The notes under the pieces: model-generated | Seen by the model: only the letters and a program-made list of their open reading frames with translations | Databases searched by the model: none | What the model was told of the DNA's origin: nothing | Assembly: GCA_029167225.1 (NCBI GenBank) | Contig: JARFNK010000001.1 | Location: 62,001 to 126,000, forward strand | Reading direction: 5' to 3' | DNA: 64,000 nucleotides | From: Sphingobium arseniciresistens | Lineage (GTDB): Bacteria; Pseudomonadota; Alphaproteobacteria; Sphingomonadales; Sphingomonadaceae | Shown here: positions 1 to 10,025 of the stretch, piece after piece | Position numbering within the stretch: position 1 is the stretch's first letter | Layout: each line of letters starts with the position of its first letter | Program-made: the position numbers and the translations under genes

Positions 1-466
1 GCGCTGCGGCCAGGATCGCTGCGAACCCTTCGGCGGCGCGGATGCCGGCCTTGGTCGCCTGCCGCTTGCCCTCGATGCTGGCGAAGGCGGCCGCCCATGC
101 CGCATGCTGCTCGGCCACGGCGGCGCGGATAATGGCTTCATCGACGCCCGTGGCGGCGGCTTCGGCCCCGATCAGATTGGTACCGGTGGATCCTTCCAGC
201 TCCGCCGCCTTCAGTGCCTGCGCCTCTGTTCGTACCGGATAATGTATCACCGCCTCCGCATCGATGCGGGCGCAATAAGAATCCCGAATAGCAGACCAGT
301 TTACCGCGCCGCCATCATAGGCCTCCTGCGGCACGATAATGATACCCGTGCCCTCCATAAGCACTTGCGCCGCCGCATGCCCTTCCGGGCCTGAACCGGG
401 CCAGCGGATCATTCCGGTCTCAAGATCGTAGATCAGATGATATTCGGTCATCGCCATACCCATCAT
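1..466 (-). CDS. Hypothetical phage protein after the tail fibre (partial, 3' end outside window)
   Basis: The reading frame begins with ATG at 466, overlapping the stop of the upstream tail gene as ATGA; alternative in-frame ATGs lie at 463, 457 and 451. The visible part is about 155 residues and runs off the left edge. It begins MTEYHLIYDLETGMI (from the ATG at 451) and becomes Ala/Glu-rich and helical towards the C-terminal part. Short proteins of this kind follow tail-tip or fibre genes in siphophages and may be tail-fibre accessory or chaperone proteins. I do not recognise the family, so that role is an inference from position only. Confidence 0.6.
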   Translation of the reverse strand, partial: MMGMAMTEYHLIYDLETGMIRWPGSGPEGHAAAQVLMEGTGIIIVPQEAYDGGAVNWSAIRDSYCARIDAEAVIHYPVRTEAQALKAAELEGSTGTNLIGAEAAATGVDEAIIRAAVAEQHAAWAAAFASIEGKRQATKAGIRAAEGFAAILAAA

Positions 467-3400
467 GCAGATTGTTTAAGCTCAAGAATGACGAAGACGA
501 GACCCGCATAGCTTGCCGGGTCCGCACCGCCGGTAGCATTCAACGTTGCGGCTAGATCGACGTCCCATGTGTGAGATCCGGTCAATCCGCTATCCAACGC
601 CATGATCGATATCGTTCCTGGAATGGCACTGCCCGATTGCGAGCGCCCGAAGATTTGCGAGGGATAGACGTCGGTTGCGCCGTCCCTCCGAATGCGTGCC
701 ATATAAAACGCTCCAGACGGGCTGGTGGCGCCGGTCAGCGTGCCCCCGACTAACAACAGCAGCTTGGAATTCGCGTCATATGGTGTGTGCGTAATCGACA
801 GCTTCGTAAGATAGGTGGCGGTGATCGTTCCCGATGACGGCCCGGCAGCAGGTGCACTGGTGAGAGCGCCCGGTGTGATCTTACCTGTGCCGACAGTCAG
901 GTTCGCGATTTTGGCGCTATCGACCTGAAGGTTTCCGATTTTCGCATTGATAATCACGCCATCGCCAATGAAGGCGGAGCTTGCGATCAGATCTTGAGCA
1001 GACAGCGCCCCCAATATCCGATCCCAGGCCGAACCGGTCCACCGATAAAGCTCTTTCGATGACGGACGATACCATGTCTGGCTGACAAACTGGCCGGTCG
1101 GCGTGGGCGAGTCCTGCACGAAGCCAAAGGCTGGATCTCCCTGTGGCCCTGCCGGACCGGGCGATCCAGTAGCTCCATCATTGCCCGCACTTCCCACCGG
1201 TGAAAATTTGACGTCTGAAATTCGAGAACCAATTTCGGGCAATGAACTATCAAAATAAAGGCGGAGACCTGAAGGAACAGAAATCTGTCGAACTATTTCT
1301 CCGCTTCTATAATATGTAACCGTCTTGTTGTTATATACGATTTGGAGGGCATGCTGATCGTTATACGCGCCAATGGTGATTATTGACCCATTTTCTACGA
1401 CATGAAGGTCTCCGTCATTTTCAAGGTAGAACCCATAATCGATAGACGTCCAGTCAGCATTTGAAGTGGGGTCCGCATTTAAGCCAAACATGTAATAGTC
1501 GCCACTTTGTGCGGTTGCTCCCGCCATGGCGCCACCAACGTATCCCTCGGAAGAATATGCCGAGGCATTCCATGCAGACCCCCCCGATGTCTTCAAAACA
1601 TAGTCCTGGCCCACAACGACATTGGCGTGAGGCACGAGGCCAAACAAGGCAGGACCACGATATGGCGCCCAGGTGTAATCGGTCGGGTTCGTGCTTTCGA
1701 TCGCCGACGTCTTGTTGACCGCCAGCCCCTGATAGCCACGTCCACCGGGCGCGCCGGTGGCAAAGTTTACCGTGCCGTCCGCGCTGTCGGCATAGGCGAC
1801 CCAGCTATAAAGCGTCAGGCCGTCTGCCCCGGGTGCGCCAGGCGCGCCATCCTGCCCGTCTGCCGGCCCTGGCACGAAACTCGGAAACCCGGTCTGAATC
1901 TCCGTCGCCGAAGACACCATCGGCTCTGCGATGATCGCAGTCATGTGCCCGGCCGCGTTGGCCCTGACATAGAGCACCAGATGCATCGCGACCGCTGTAG
2001 ACGGCGTTTCAACAAAGACCTGAAGCTTCGTATTAAACGGCTGCGCGCCCGATACCCCCGCGACATAGACAGCAGAGACACTCCCTGCAGCATCGACATA
2101 ATGGGCATGCACGTGCTGAATATCGATCGGACCTTGCCCCTCGATCCCCAACTGCACAGCCAGACGCTCGCTACCCTTGACCGGTATAGCGTAGTCCGAG
2201 TGCGTCCTCAGTTCGAACTGAGCGCCTGCCGCGCCGGCATCATATTCGGCCTTCACATAGCGCACGCCCTGGTGAAGCCCGGCGAAGAAGCTTGTCAGCG
2301 TGAGCGGGCCGGTATTGATGCCGGTGGTCCACCCCTGCACGCCCCGCTCGAACATCGCATTGCGCACGCGGTTGCTACCGCTGATGCTGTCACTCCCTGC
2401 GCGAACGAAAAGGCTCCACCAGTCATTGCTTTCTACCGGCAGCGAAGGCGGCGCATTGCCCGTGCTCGCCAGTGCCGCGACATAGACCCATGAAGAGCCC
2501 TCATACTGGACGATATCGCCCGCGCCATAGTTCGTCGCCGGGTCATATGGCCCCCGCGGCACCAGAACGACCGGGGCGCTCGGCAGCGGCGCGGCCTTAC
2601 TCAGGCCTTCCACCGTCAGCGACAGCTTGCTGACGGTTTCTCCCACCTCAATGGAGAAGTCCTTGAAGAACCCATAGATGGTCAGGCTGTCGGTCCCGAC
2701 CTCACCGATCCACAAGGACGGGCGCGTGCGAACCGCCGTGATGCGGCTCACTACATCGTCCAGAGCAGCGGTGCGGATCAGCGAGCGCGTCGACATCCGC
2801 TTCGCCCAAGCACGCTCGACGACCGTCACTTCGCCAAAATCGTCCGTTTCCTTGCGGCTATAATCGGTGATCCCGGCCATAGGCGATGCCTCGGTCACGC
2901 CCAGCGCCACCAACGGACCGGCAAGCAAGGTGCCGACAGACACCGTCCCCGTTCCTGTGACCGTCACGAGGATAGCGCTGGTGTCGGCGGGCAGGTCCAG
3001 AAAGGTAACTGCGCCCTCCCCGACCGCAATGGTGCGATCATATCCGGCCGCCTCCACCCGCACCGTCGCCGCCACCACGTCCAACAGCGCCACGGCTGAC
3101 ACCGCATCGACATCGAGCGAGACGATGATGGAACCTGCAGCAGACGTTACCGTACCCAGCGCCTGATCGAACATCGCCCAACGGTTGGTCGGGCCGACAT
3201 CCAGCCACTTGCCCGAACTCCCCGCCGGATCAGCCCCGACATTGCCTGCTGCCGTGCTCTCATAGATCCGGTGCGTCGCCGCCTTGATGACCCGAGCACC
3301 CAGCGGATAGACTGTCCCCGCCGACCATTCCGCATGATCAGCCTCGGCAACACTGCTGGACGTCAGCACCGCGTCCGTGATCGTCTCAGGCTGCAGCAGG

Positions 3401-3807
3401 CAAAGCCTGGACAATTGCCCCTCTGGCGCCGGATCGGCGCCCGTATCGTCCAGATCCTCGCTATCGACCAGCCCTTCGATCGTCAGCGTGCAATAGCTGA
3501 GCCCGCCGGCAGCAAGGTCCAGCGAGAAGTCCTTGTAGAAGCCGCGCACGGACAGGCTGGCAAAGCGATCGTCGGCCACCCATGTTGCCGGCGTGGCGCG
3601 AAGGCCGGCCAGCAACTGCTGCAGCGCATCGACATCATCGGACGGCACACCCAGACGCGCGGACAGCTGACGGGAGAAGCCGCGCGGCACAACCGTCGTC
3701 ACCCCGAAATCGTCCGTCACACGCCGGCTATAGTCCGTTATGCCGATTGTCAGGCCTGTTTCGGTCTGGCCGATCTCCATGGTCCCGGTGTCAGTCTCCA
3801 CCCTCAC
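463..3807 (-). CDS. Tail tip / tail fibre protein with duplicated module and lectin-like domain
   Basis: An 1114-residue virion protein, expected at the tail tip and probably involved in host recognition. A module starting ITDYSRRVTDDFG occurs at about residues 20-115 and again at about 310-405; both copies end in a GF-YKDFS or GFFKDFS type motif followed by a TIEGL or TVEGL strand. A jelly-roll-like carbohydrate-binding region follows (about 470-640). Two short collagen-like Gly-X-Y stretches (about 646-663 and 874-893) flank a segment resembling a concanavalin/SPRY fold (about 763-870) that is noticeably AT-richer than its surroundings. The region around 945-985 resembles the C-terminal helix-rich part of lambda J-like proteins, and a beta-rich tip ends the protein. 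It overlaps the tape measure gene by ATGA. The usual distal-tail and hub genes are not seen between the two. Confidence 0.8.
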   Translation of the reverse strand: MRVETDTGTMEIGQTETGLTIGITDYSRRVTDDFGVTTVVPRGFSRQLSARLGVPSDDVDALQQLLAGLRATPATWVADDRFASLSVRGFYKDFSLDLAAGGLSYCTLTIEGLVDSEDLDDTGADPAPEGQLSRLCLLQPETITDAVLTSSSVAEADHAEWSAGTVYPLGARVIKAATHRIYESTAAGNVGADPAGSSGKWLDVGPTNRWAMFDQALGTVTSAAGSIIVSLDVDAVSAVALLDVVAATVRVEAAGYDRTIAVGEGAVTFLDLPADTSAILVTVTGTGTVSVGTLLAGPLVALGVTEASPMAGITDYSRKETDDFGEVTVVERAWAKRMSTRSLIRTAALDDVVSRITAVRTRPSLWIGEVGTDSLTIYGFFKDFSIEVGETVSKLSLTVEGLSKAAPLPSAPVVLVPRGPYDPATNYGAGDIVQYEGSSWVYVAALASTGNAPPSLPVESNDWWSLFVRAGSDSISGSNRVRNAMFERGVQGWTTGINTGPLTLTSFFAGLHQGVRYVKAEYDAGAAGAQFELRTHSDYAIPVKGSERLAVQLGIEGQGPIDIQHVHAHYVDAAGSVSAVYVAGVSGAQPFNTKLQVFVETPSTAVAMHLVLYVRANAAGHMTAIIAEPMVSSATEIQTGFPSFVPGPADGQDGAPGAPGADGLTLYSWVAYADSADGTVNFATGAPGGRGYQGLAVNKTSAIESTNPTDYTWAPYRGPALFGLVPHANVVVGQDYVLKTSGGSAWNASAYSSEGYVGGAMAGATAQSGDYYMFGLNADPTSNADWTSIDYGFYLENDGDLHVVENGSIITIGAYNDQHALQIVYNNKTVTYYRSGEIVRQISVPSGLRLYFDSSLPEIGSRISDVKFSPVGSAGNDGATGSPGPAGPQGDPAFGFVQDSPTPTGQFVSQTWYRPSSKELYRWTGSAWDRILGALSAQDLIASSAFIGDGVIINAKIGNLQVDSAKIANLTVGTGKITPGALTSAPAAGPSSGTITATYLTKLSITHTPYDANSKLLLLVGGTLTGATSPSGAFYMARIRRDGATDVYPSQIFGRSQSGSAIPGTISIMALDSGLTGSHTWDVDLAATLNATGGADPASYAGLVFVILELKQSA

Positions 3808-6800
3808 GCGGCATTCTCCACGCTGATGGCCGTGCCGCCGCTTGCCGCTGTCACGTCGTCCATCCTTCGGGCGATCCGGCCGGTGTTGCCCGCATTCGCG
3901 GCGTGGCCGGCATTATTGTCGCTGCGCAATTGTACGACTTCGTTCCGCAATGCCCTTACCTCGCTGATCAGGTCATCATTCGCGGCCGCCGTGCTGGTCG
4001 ATGCCTGCGCGGCGGTTGCCGCCGTGGCCAATATGCTGGCGCTGCCTGTGCTGCTGGGCGTGCCAGAGGCAAGCGCGGTGATGACAGAATAGGTCGCGTC
4101 AAGGCTGGCGGCGGTCTGCGCCTGTATCCGGTCCAGTTCCTGCCGGCTCGTCGCGGTGTCGGCCGCCGCCTTCAGCAGGGCCTGCGACAGGCCCGGCAGG
4201 CTCTTGGCCGCATCCTGATCACCGCCGCGCGCCGCGCTCGTCGCCGCATTGAACTGCCCCATCAGCGACGCGAAGCCGCCATCGGCGTTCGCGCCGCTAA
4301 GTCCTCGGATGCGGCCGATTTCATCCTTGATGCTATCGCCCACGCTCGTCCATGCGGCGGCCAGGTCAGCGGCTGCCTGCGCCGCTGCCTTCGCATCCTC
4401 GATCGCGTAAATCTGCTGCTGCAGCGCGCGGTTGCTGGCATCCAGCTTGGCAAGGTCCAGTTCGCGCAGGGCGGCAGTGTTGCCCTGTAGCTCCAGGATC
4501 TTCCGTTCAAGATCCTGCCGTTCGCTCAGGATATCGGCCGCGCTCTTCGCGCCCGTCAGTGCTGATTGCAGGTCGGCGAAGGCCGGCGCCAGCTTCAGCA
4601 GCGTGGCATAGGTCTCCATCCCGGCCTGCGTGGTCAGGTCCTGCGCCTCCACCAGCTGGCGGAAGGCGGCAAGCGTCGAAGGCATCGACAGGCCCAGGCT
4701 GTCGAAAACCCTGCTGAACTGCACTAGCTTCGCCGCCGACTGCTCCTCTTTCGAATAATAGCTCTGGAAATAGGCATCTACCGCATCGGTCATCGCCGAA
4801 ACGCTGTCGAACTGGTCGGCAAGGCCAAGCTTGGTCGCCACGCCCAGCGCCTGCGCGCTCTGCCCCAGCAGGTCGAGCGCATTGGTGACGGCCTCCACCG
4901 TGGACGCCACCCGCACCAGGGTTTCGAACGCACCCTCCCCGACCCGCTGGAATTGCGCGATGCCAGGGAACGCCGCATTTGCCATGCTGTCGGCCGCTGC
5001 GCCGAAGATCGCGGTCAGCTTCTCCTCGATCTCCGTTCCGGTCAGGCCCTGCAGGTCGATCTTGCCGATATTGAGGACAAAGCTGTTCAGCCTGTTCTGG
5101 ATATCCGTCGTCGCATTGCCCAGCGGTCCGGCGGCCGCGACGATCGCGTCATTGAACTGCCGCAGGATCAGCGTGAACTGATTTTCCAGCGTCGGGTCGG
5201 CGGCCGAATAATTCGTGCTGTATTTGGTCGACGTCGTGATGCCGAAGAATTTCTTCTTCTTCTGGATATCCGAATAATAGGACGCATCGAACCCGCCATT
5301 GAGGATGCTGCCCAGCGACTGCGCATCGCCAAAGAGGCCGCTGCCGATCACGCTGGTCTTGGTGCCGAACAGCGATTTGACGACGCTGCTGATGCCCCCG
5401 ACGATACCGCCGATGATCGGAATTTTCGATACCAGCCCGGTCGGATCAATCAGGCGGGACAGGATCTTGCCCGTCGTGTCGGTCTTGAAACCTTCCGTGA
5501 CCCCGGCCGAGGCATTGATGTTGCCTGCGCGGATCAGGACGGATGCCAGTCCGCCGATCTGGCTGTCGATCGATTTGAGCGATGCGGACATGTCGCGCGC
5601 ATAGCTGTTCGTGACGGTATCGACCTCCTTCAGCGCATCGATGGCGCGCTTGATGCTCTCGCTCTTGGCATCGCTGTCGCCCAGCACCGTGCCGGTGCCG
5701 GTGTTGGCGGGTGTCAGGCTATTCTTGCCGCCACCGCTGAAGGCCCCGCCGACCGCAACACCGATCGAGGCCAGCGCGGCGACCGTGGCAGCGCCGGCCG
5801 CCAGGTTGAGCGGGAACGGCAGAGATTTGATGGCATTCACCACGGCTTCGACGGCGCCCGCCGCCGTGCGCGCCGCACTGTTGGCGATCTTCGCGCCGGT
5901 TTCGATGATGTCCTGCGCCATCGCGCGGACTGACAAGGCGAACTCGACGGCGCGGAACGCCTTTTCGGCCGCCTGTGCCGCCTGATAGCCCTTGCTCTTC
6001 TCCCCGAAGAACCCCTTGGCCGCTGCCGCCATGTCACCGAATGCGCCGACCTGCGACGTGGCCGACGCCAGCGCGAACCGCGCGTTTTCGCGATCGATGG
6101 CGGCTTGGTCTCCGTTAGCCTTCCTGATCGCCTCCTCATGCTGTTGATCGAGGCGCGCGCGATCGGCATGAAAATTTGCATAGATCGCCGCCATGTCGCC
6201 GATCGCGCGGCCCACCTGGCCGAAAGCATCGGCCATGCCGCTCGCGGCGGTCTGGACATTGCGGGCGATCAGATCCCAGCGATCAGCGGCGAACGAGAGC
6301 TCGTCATTCAGCAGATACTGCTTTTGCCGCAACTCCTCCACCGCCTTCGCGATGGCCACTTGCTGATTGATGTAATCCAAGCCCTTCTGGCCAGACCACC
6401 CATTCCTCTCCGCTTCCTGGGTAGCCTTCAGCACCGCCAGTGCATGTACGCGAGCGGCATCGGTGGCACCGATCATGCGAATTTCCTCGCGCAACTCCGC
6501 CAGCCGGTTTTCGCCAGACGCCATTTCGGCAAGACGCTGCGCCTCTTTTTCCGCATCGTTCACCCGCTCACGCGCTGCGCGCTGATCGTCCAATGCCTTC
6601 GCGGCGGCCTCAGCGCCCTTCTGGTCACCCACCAGGCGAGCCGCCTCCAGTGCCGACAACAACGGCAGATCTGCGATGCGATCCCGCAATATTTCAGATG
6701 CCTGATCAGCGACGACGTTTCCGGAAGCAACCAGGGCATTGACCTGCTCCTGCATTGCGGCCTGCTCAGCCAATCCGGCCGTGCCCTTCGCGGCGTCGGC

Positions 6801-8675
6801 AACACGCTGAGCAACCGCGAGACGCACCTGCCGCGCCACAGCCGCCTCGATATCGGCGCGCTGCTTGATGGCCTGACTCTCCGCCTTCACCCGCGCTTCC
6901 GCGATCAGCGCCGCCGCGCCCGAAACGTCATAGGCGGCTGCCAGGTCATAGAGATTCCTGATCTGCGCCTCTACCGCCGCGGCGTCGCGCGCGAGCTGGT
7001 CGGCATGGCCATCCTTCTTCGGGTTGCGGTCCGCCTTGATCTCGGCCGCCTGCTTGCGCAGATCGGCCAGCTTGTTCGATCCGATCTGCTTGGTGACATC
7101 CTGGCCGAATTTGATCATCGATTTATTGGCGTCGTCGAAGGCATCCTTATAGCTGTTGCCGACGTCGGTCATGATTTCGCCGATCCCCTTGCCGGCAAAG
7201 ACATCCTTCACGATCACCCCGATCGCCTTGAAGGTGCCGACAAATTCGGAATAGAGCGCAGCAAGGGCGACCCGACCCGCCTTCGTCATCCAGTCCAGCG
7301 CATCGCTGAACCACTTGCTCATGTCGCCCAGGTTGATGCCCACCCGCTCCGCCATCACCTGGAACGTTGCCTTCACGACATCGCCGGTGCTGACCGATAC
7401 ATCCTTCAGCCGCTTGATTTCATCATGGGTCAGTCCGAGGCCGGCGACCATGGCCTTGGTATCGACACCCTTCGAAACAGCCCGGTTGAACAGCGCAAAT
7501 CCACCGACGGCAATGGCGGCAGCCGCGATGACCGGCGCATAGGCCAGCGCCAACCCGCCCAGCTGGAGCGCGAAGCCTTTCACGCCACCTTCCGCCGTCT
7601 GCGCGACCTGGAATATCTGCCCCGCCTGCGTGGCGAAGATCTGCATCGGGTGCGCGCCCGACATCGCCATCGTCGCGACATCGTTCAACTGGAACGTAAA
7701 TTGCGTCAGCGTATGACCATGCCGGGCAACGGATGCCGCGCCCTTATCATGCGCGCCGGTCATCTCGTTCAACCTACCGGTCAACACCTGCTGTTGCCGG
7801 GCGTATTCCTCTGGCGCCGTGGCGCCGGCATGATAGAGGCGCGTGGATTCCGCGATCTCTGCATTCAGCCGCTGGGTTGCGGCATAGAGCGGGTCCGTCG
7901 CCATTCGCAACCGCTCGGCCGCAGCAGCATCGGCCTCCTGCGCCGCGTGGGAATCCCTTACCATCGCCGCAAGACGCGCATGCTCGGTGGCAAGCTGCGC
8001 CGCGGCGGCAGCCTCAGCGCGCAACTGCTGCGCCGCCTGATCGCGGGCCGCCGCCTTCTCGGCTGCCTCCATCTCGCGCAGCGCCGCAGCGCCCTGCCGC
8101 ACACGTGCCTCGAACATCTGATACGCCCATGCCGCCTCACGGACCGCCTTGGCTTCACGCTCTGCGGCGGCGACAGACTGCTGCGCGGCCATGATCTTCT
8201 CTTCGGCCAAGGCCTCGGCTTCCGCCTTTGCGCGGCGCATCGCGGCGAATTCCTGATCGTAGAGCGCGGCCTCCTGCGCCCGCAGCCGACCGGCCAACTC
8301 GGTCAGGCCCTGCTGCTCAGCCGCCAGCGCTGCCGTTTCCACCTTCATGGCGCGCAATTCCTCGCGGGTCTTGCCGAAGGTCGCGTTCTGGCGCTCCAGT
8401 TGCCGCGCCAGCGCTTCACCCGTATTTTCCGCGCGCGCCGTCTCGCGTGCTACCGATTGCAGTTCACGGGTCGCGGCAGCGCCGAACGTCGTCATGCTGG
8501 CGGTTGCCGGTCCAAGCTGCAGCATGCCGCCCGTTGCCTTCTCGATCTGGGCAACCTGCCGAACGATATCGACCGTCCTCTGATCGAACATCTGCGAGAA
8601 GCGCAGCAACTCTTCGAATGCGCCGCCGGTGTCGATAGCAAAGCCGACCTCCAATGTGGGAGAGCCGTCATCCAT
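3804..8675 (-). CDS. Phage tail tape measure protein
   Basis: A 1623-residue protein and the longest gene of the operon, as expected for the protein that sets tail length in siphophages. Residues about 60-330 are Ala/Glu/Arg-rich and strongly coiled-coil. Hydrophobic segments occur near 362-395, 952-979 and 1082-1105, fitting membrane-insertion segments of tape measures. The C-terminal third returns to helical, Gln/Ala-rich sequence and ends in a short coiled coil. The N-terminal part resembles the lambda gpH-type tail-length family. It begins with ATG at 8675 preceded by a purine-rich GGGGGAAG site. It overlaps the tail-tip gene downstream. Upstream it is separated from the tail chaperones by a non-structural cassette, which is unusual. 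Confidence 0.92.
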   Translation of the reverse strand: MDDGSPTLEVGFAIDTGGAFEELLRFSQMFDQRTVDIVRQVAQIEKATGGMLQLGPATASMTTFGAAATRELQSVARETARAENTGEALARQLERQNATFGKTREELRAMKVETAALAAEQQGLTELAGRLRAQEAALYDQEFAAMRRAKAEAEALAEEKIMAAQQSVAAAEREAKAVREAAWAYQMFEARVRQGAAALREMEAAEKAAARDQAAQQLRAEAAAAAQLATEHARLAAMVRDSHAAQEADAAAAERLRMATDPLYAATQRLNAEIAESTRLYHAGATAPEEYARQQQVLTGRLNEMTGAHDKGAASVARHGHTLTQFTFQLNDVATMAMSGAHPMQIFATQAGQIFQVAQTAEGGVKGFALQLGGLALAYAPVIAAAAIAVGGFALFNRAVSKGVDTKAMVAGLGLTHDEIKRLKDVSVSTGDVVKATFQVMAERVGINLGDMSKWFSDALDWMTKAGRVALAALYSEFVGTFKAIGVIVKDVFAGKGIGEIMTDVGNSYKDAFDDANKSMIKFGQDVTKQIGSNKLADLRKQAAEIKADRNPKKDGHADQLARDAAAVEAQIRNLYDLAAAYDVSGAAALIAEARVKAESQAIKQRADIEAAVARQVRLAVAQRVADAAKGTAGLAEQAAMQEQVNALVASGNVVADQASEILRDRIADLPLLSALEAARLVGDQKGAEAAAKALDDQRAARERVNDAEKEAQRLAEMASGENRLAELREEIRMIGATDAARVHALAVLKATQEAERNGWSGQKGLDYINQQVAIAKAVEELRQKQYLLNDELSFAADRWDLIARNVQTAASGMADAFGQVGRAIGDMAAIYANFHADRARLDQQHEEAIRKANGDQAAIDRENARFALASATSQVGAFGDMAAAAKGFFGEKSKGYQAAQAAEKAFRAVEFALSVRAMAQDIIETGAKIANSAARTAAGAVEAVVNAIKSLPFPLNLAAGAATVAALASIGVAVGGAFSGGGKNSLTPANTGTGTVLGDSDAKSESIKRAIDALKEVDTVTNSYARDMSASLKSIDSQIGGLASVLIRAGNINASAGVTEGFKTDTTGKILSRLIDPTGLVSKIPIIGGIVGGISSVVKSLFGTKTSVIGSGLFGDAQSLGSILNGGFDASYYSDIQKKKKFFGITTSTKYSTNYSAADPTLENQFTLILRQFNDAIVAAAGPLGNATTDIQNRLNSFVLNIGKIDLQGLTGTEIEEKLTAIFGAAADSMANAAFPGIAQFQRVGEGAFETLVRVASTVEAVTNALDLLGQSAQALGVATKLGLADQFDSVSAMTDAVDAYFQSYYSKEEQSAAKLVQFSRVFDSLGLSMPSTLAAFRQLVEAQDLTTQAGMETYATLLKLAPAFADLQSALTGAKSAADILSERQDLERKILELQGNTAALRELDLAKLDASNRALQQQIYAIEDAKAAAQAAADLAAAWTSVGDSIKDEIGRIRGLSGANADGGFASLMGQFNAATSAARGGDQDAAKSLPGLSQALLKAAADTATSRQELDRIQAQTAASLDATYSVITALASGTPSSTGSASILATAATAAQASTSTAAANDDLISEVRALRNEVVQLRSDNNAGHAANAGNTGRIARRMDDVTAASGGTAISVENAA

Positions 8676-8753
8676 GATCTTCCCCCAATGCCGAAAGGGC
8701 CGCCGGGACCATTCCCGGCAGCCTGAAAGCCAAAAATTTTCAGAACACCGCGC

Positions 8754-9524
8754 CTATGGGCGCAACTTCAACCCGATCTTGTAGACAATGTTCGATCGGC
8801 GGGACTGATACCCAAGTTTCTCCAGCGCCATGCTGAACGACTTCACGGTCAGCGCGGAATGGCCCGTATCGGCGCACCACCGGACATGGTCGGCATACAG
8901 CACCATCGCACCCAGCTTATATCCCGCCACCCTCTCCGTCCGGGCATCCAGCCATTGACTGACCAGCGCCAGGACAGGATCGGACGACGCCAGCAGGCGC
9001 ACCGGATCGTCCAGCCCGTCATCATCATCCCAGCCAAGGTCGCGCATCGCCGCGATGGCGGCGGGGCGGCCACGGGCAAGCCGCCGCTCCCGCACAAAGG
9101 CCAGCTGGACCATCGGCGGCTCCATCCTGATCCGGTCGATGAACCGCGACGGCTCCGCTGATGATGCCGGAAGCAAGGGCGCCTCGACATCGTTCGCCGC
9201 GACCTCCGCCAGCATCGCCTCCATCCGGTCGAAGGCGTCGATATAGGCGATCTTCCATTCCAGCGCCTTCGGCCCGGTGAAACCCATCACCAGCAGCACG
9301 AAGCCCTTGCGGTCCATTTCATAATAGCGGCTTGAGCGCTTCGCACCTTTGCCGGTTTCGATCTGCATGATCATCAGTCCAAAATTGGACGCAAGATCGG
9401 GGCACTGTTCGACCAGCGCTCGAATCGACCGCATCACATGCTGATGCTGCTTCCCGAACGACCGCGCCACGTCCAGACTGCTCGCCCGCACGCCATGGTC
9501 GGTCAGCTTCACCAGCGCGCTCAC
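8754..9524 (-). CDS. Rha family phage regulatory protein
   Basis: A 256-residue protein whose first about 105 residues match the Rha (Phage_pRha) family: an N-terminal part with HGVRASSLDVARSFGKQHQHV, followed by NFGL, a YYEMDRKGFVLL motif and the FTGPKALEWKIAYIDAFD helix. Rha of P22-like phages interferes with growth in hosts lacking IHF and is regarded as a DNA-binding regulator. The C-terminal half (about 130-256) is not recognised. It overlaps the upstream Tat-signal gene by 4 bases, so the two are probably co-translated. Rha genes usually sit in early or immunity regions; here it lies inside the tail module. Confidence 0.85.
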   Translation of the reverse strand: MSALVKLTDHGVRASSLDVARSFGKQHQHVMRSIRALVEQCPDLASNFGLMIMQIETGKGAKRSSRYYEMDRKGFVLLVMGFTGPKALEWKIAYIDAFDRMEAMLAEVAANDVEAPLLPASSAEPSRFIDRIRMEPPMVQLAFVRERRLARGRPAAIAAMRDLGWDDDDGLDDPVRLLASSDPVLALVSQWLDARTERVAGYKLGAMVLYADHVRWCADTGHSALTVKSFSMALEKLGYQSRRSNIVYKIGLKLRP

Positions 9525-10003
9525 GCCGTCAGCTCCTGCACCATCATCCGCTCGACATCCATGATCGCGACTTCGAAGGCGGTGAACCGGCCACCCCGGA
9601 CATCACAGTCGGGAAAATCCCGAAACACATCCATCTTCGCCGCCAGCGCGGGCAGCGTGTGCACGGCAAGCCCGCCCAGGTGCTGCATCGCCCGATGCAT
9701 CGCCTTCCCGGCATCCGCGTCCCGCGCATCCTCTTCCTCACCCGTCGCGCACGGCCACGCCTCGAAACGCGCGCATTCCCGCTGATACACCGCCAGCGCC
9801 GCCCAGAACTTCGCATCGATCCGGCGGGATCGCGCCTCCGGCCCTTCCGCCGCCATCGCGGGAACGGCGGCAAGGGCGGGCAGCAGCATCGCGCCGGCCA
9901 GCAGCCCGCGCCGCGAAGGGGAAAATGATCCGGCATTTCCCGATGACGTGCCGGGTGCACACAGATTATCCCCTGTGCTAGGGGCAACAACAGCCTGAGA
10001 CAT
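9521..10003 (-). CDS. Exported protein with twin-arginine signal, unknown function
   Basis: A 160-residue protein. Residues about 28-52 form a likely Tat signal: SPSRRGLLAGAMLLPALA followed by a hydrophobic run ending AMAAE. The mature part is helical, has two cysteines and includes an acidic EEEDARDAD stretch. No known family was recognised. It overlaps the Rha gene downstream by 4 bases, and its start lies about 80 bases from a divergent small DNA-binding protein. A Tat-exported protein in a phage morphogenesis operon is unexpected. It could be a lysogenic-conversion or superinfection-exclusion factor, which is inference only. The true start could be a later Met if the signal is shorter. 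Confidence 0.65.
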   Translation of the reverse strand: MSQAVVAPSTGDNLCAPGTSSGNAGSFSPSRRGLLAGAMLLPALAAVPAMAAEGPEARSRRIDAKFWAALAVYQRECARFEAWPCATGEEEDARDADAGKAMHRAMQHLGGLAVHTLPALAAKMDVFRDFPDCDVRGGRFTAFEVAIMDVERMMVQELTA

Positions 10004-10025
10004 GGCGAACTCCGTGTCGATGGTT

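Noticed and set aside
1507-2493. 328-codon + strand frame opposite the tail-tip gene
   Set aside because: Antisense shadow with Arg/His-rich content; the minus-strand protein has repeats and collagen-like motifs.
6105-8726. Long + strand open frame opposite the tape measure gene (873 codons), and similar ones at 22687-25647 and 43742-45991
   Set aside because: High-GC antisense shadows: the minus strand carries family-recognisable proteins there, while these translate to Arg/His/Gln-rich sequence without motifs.
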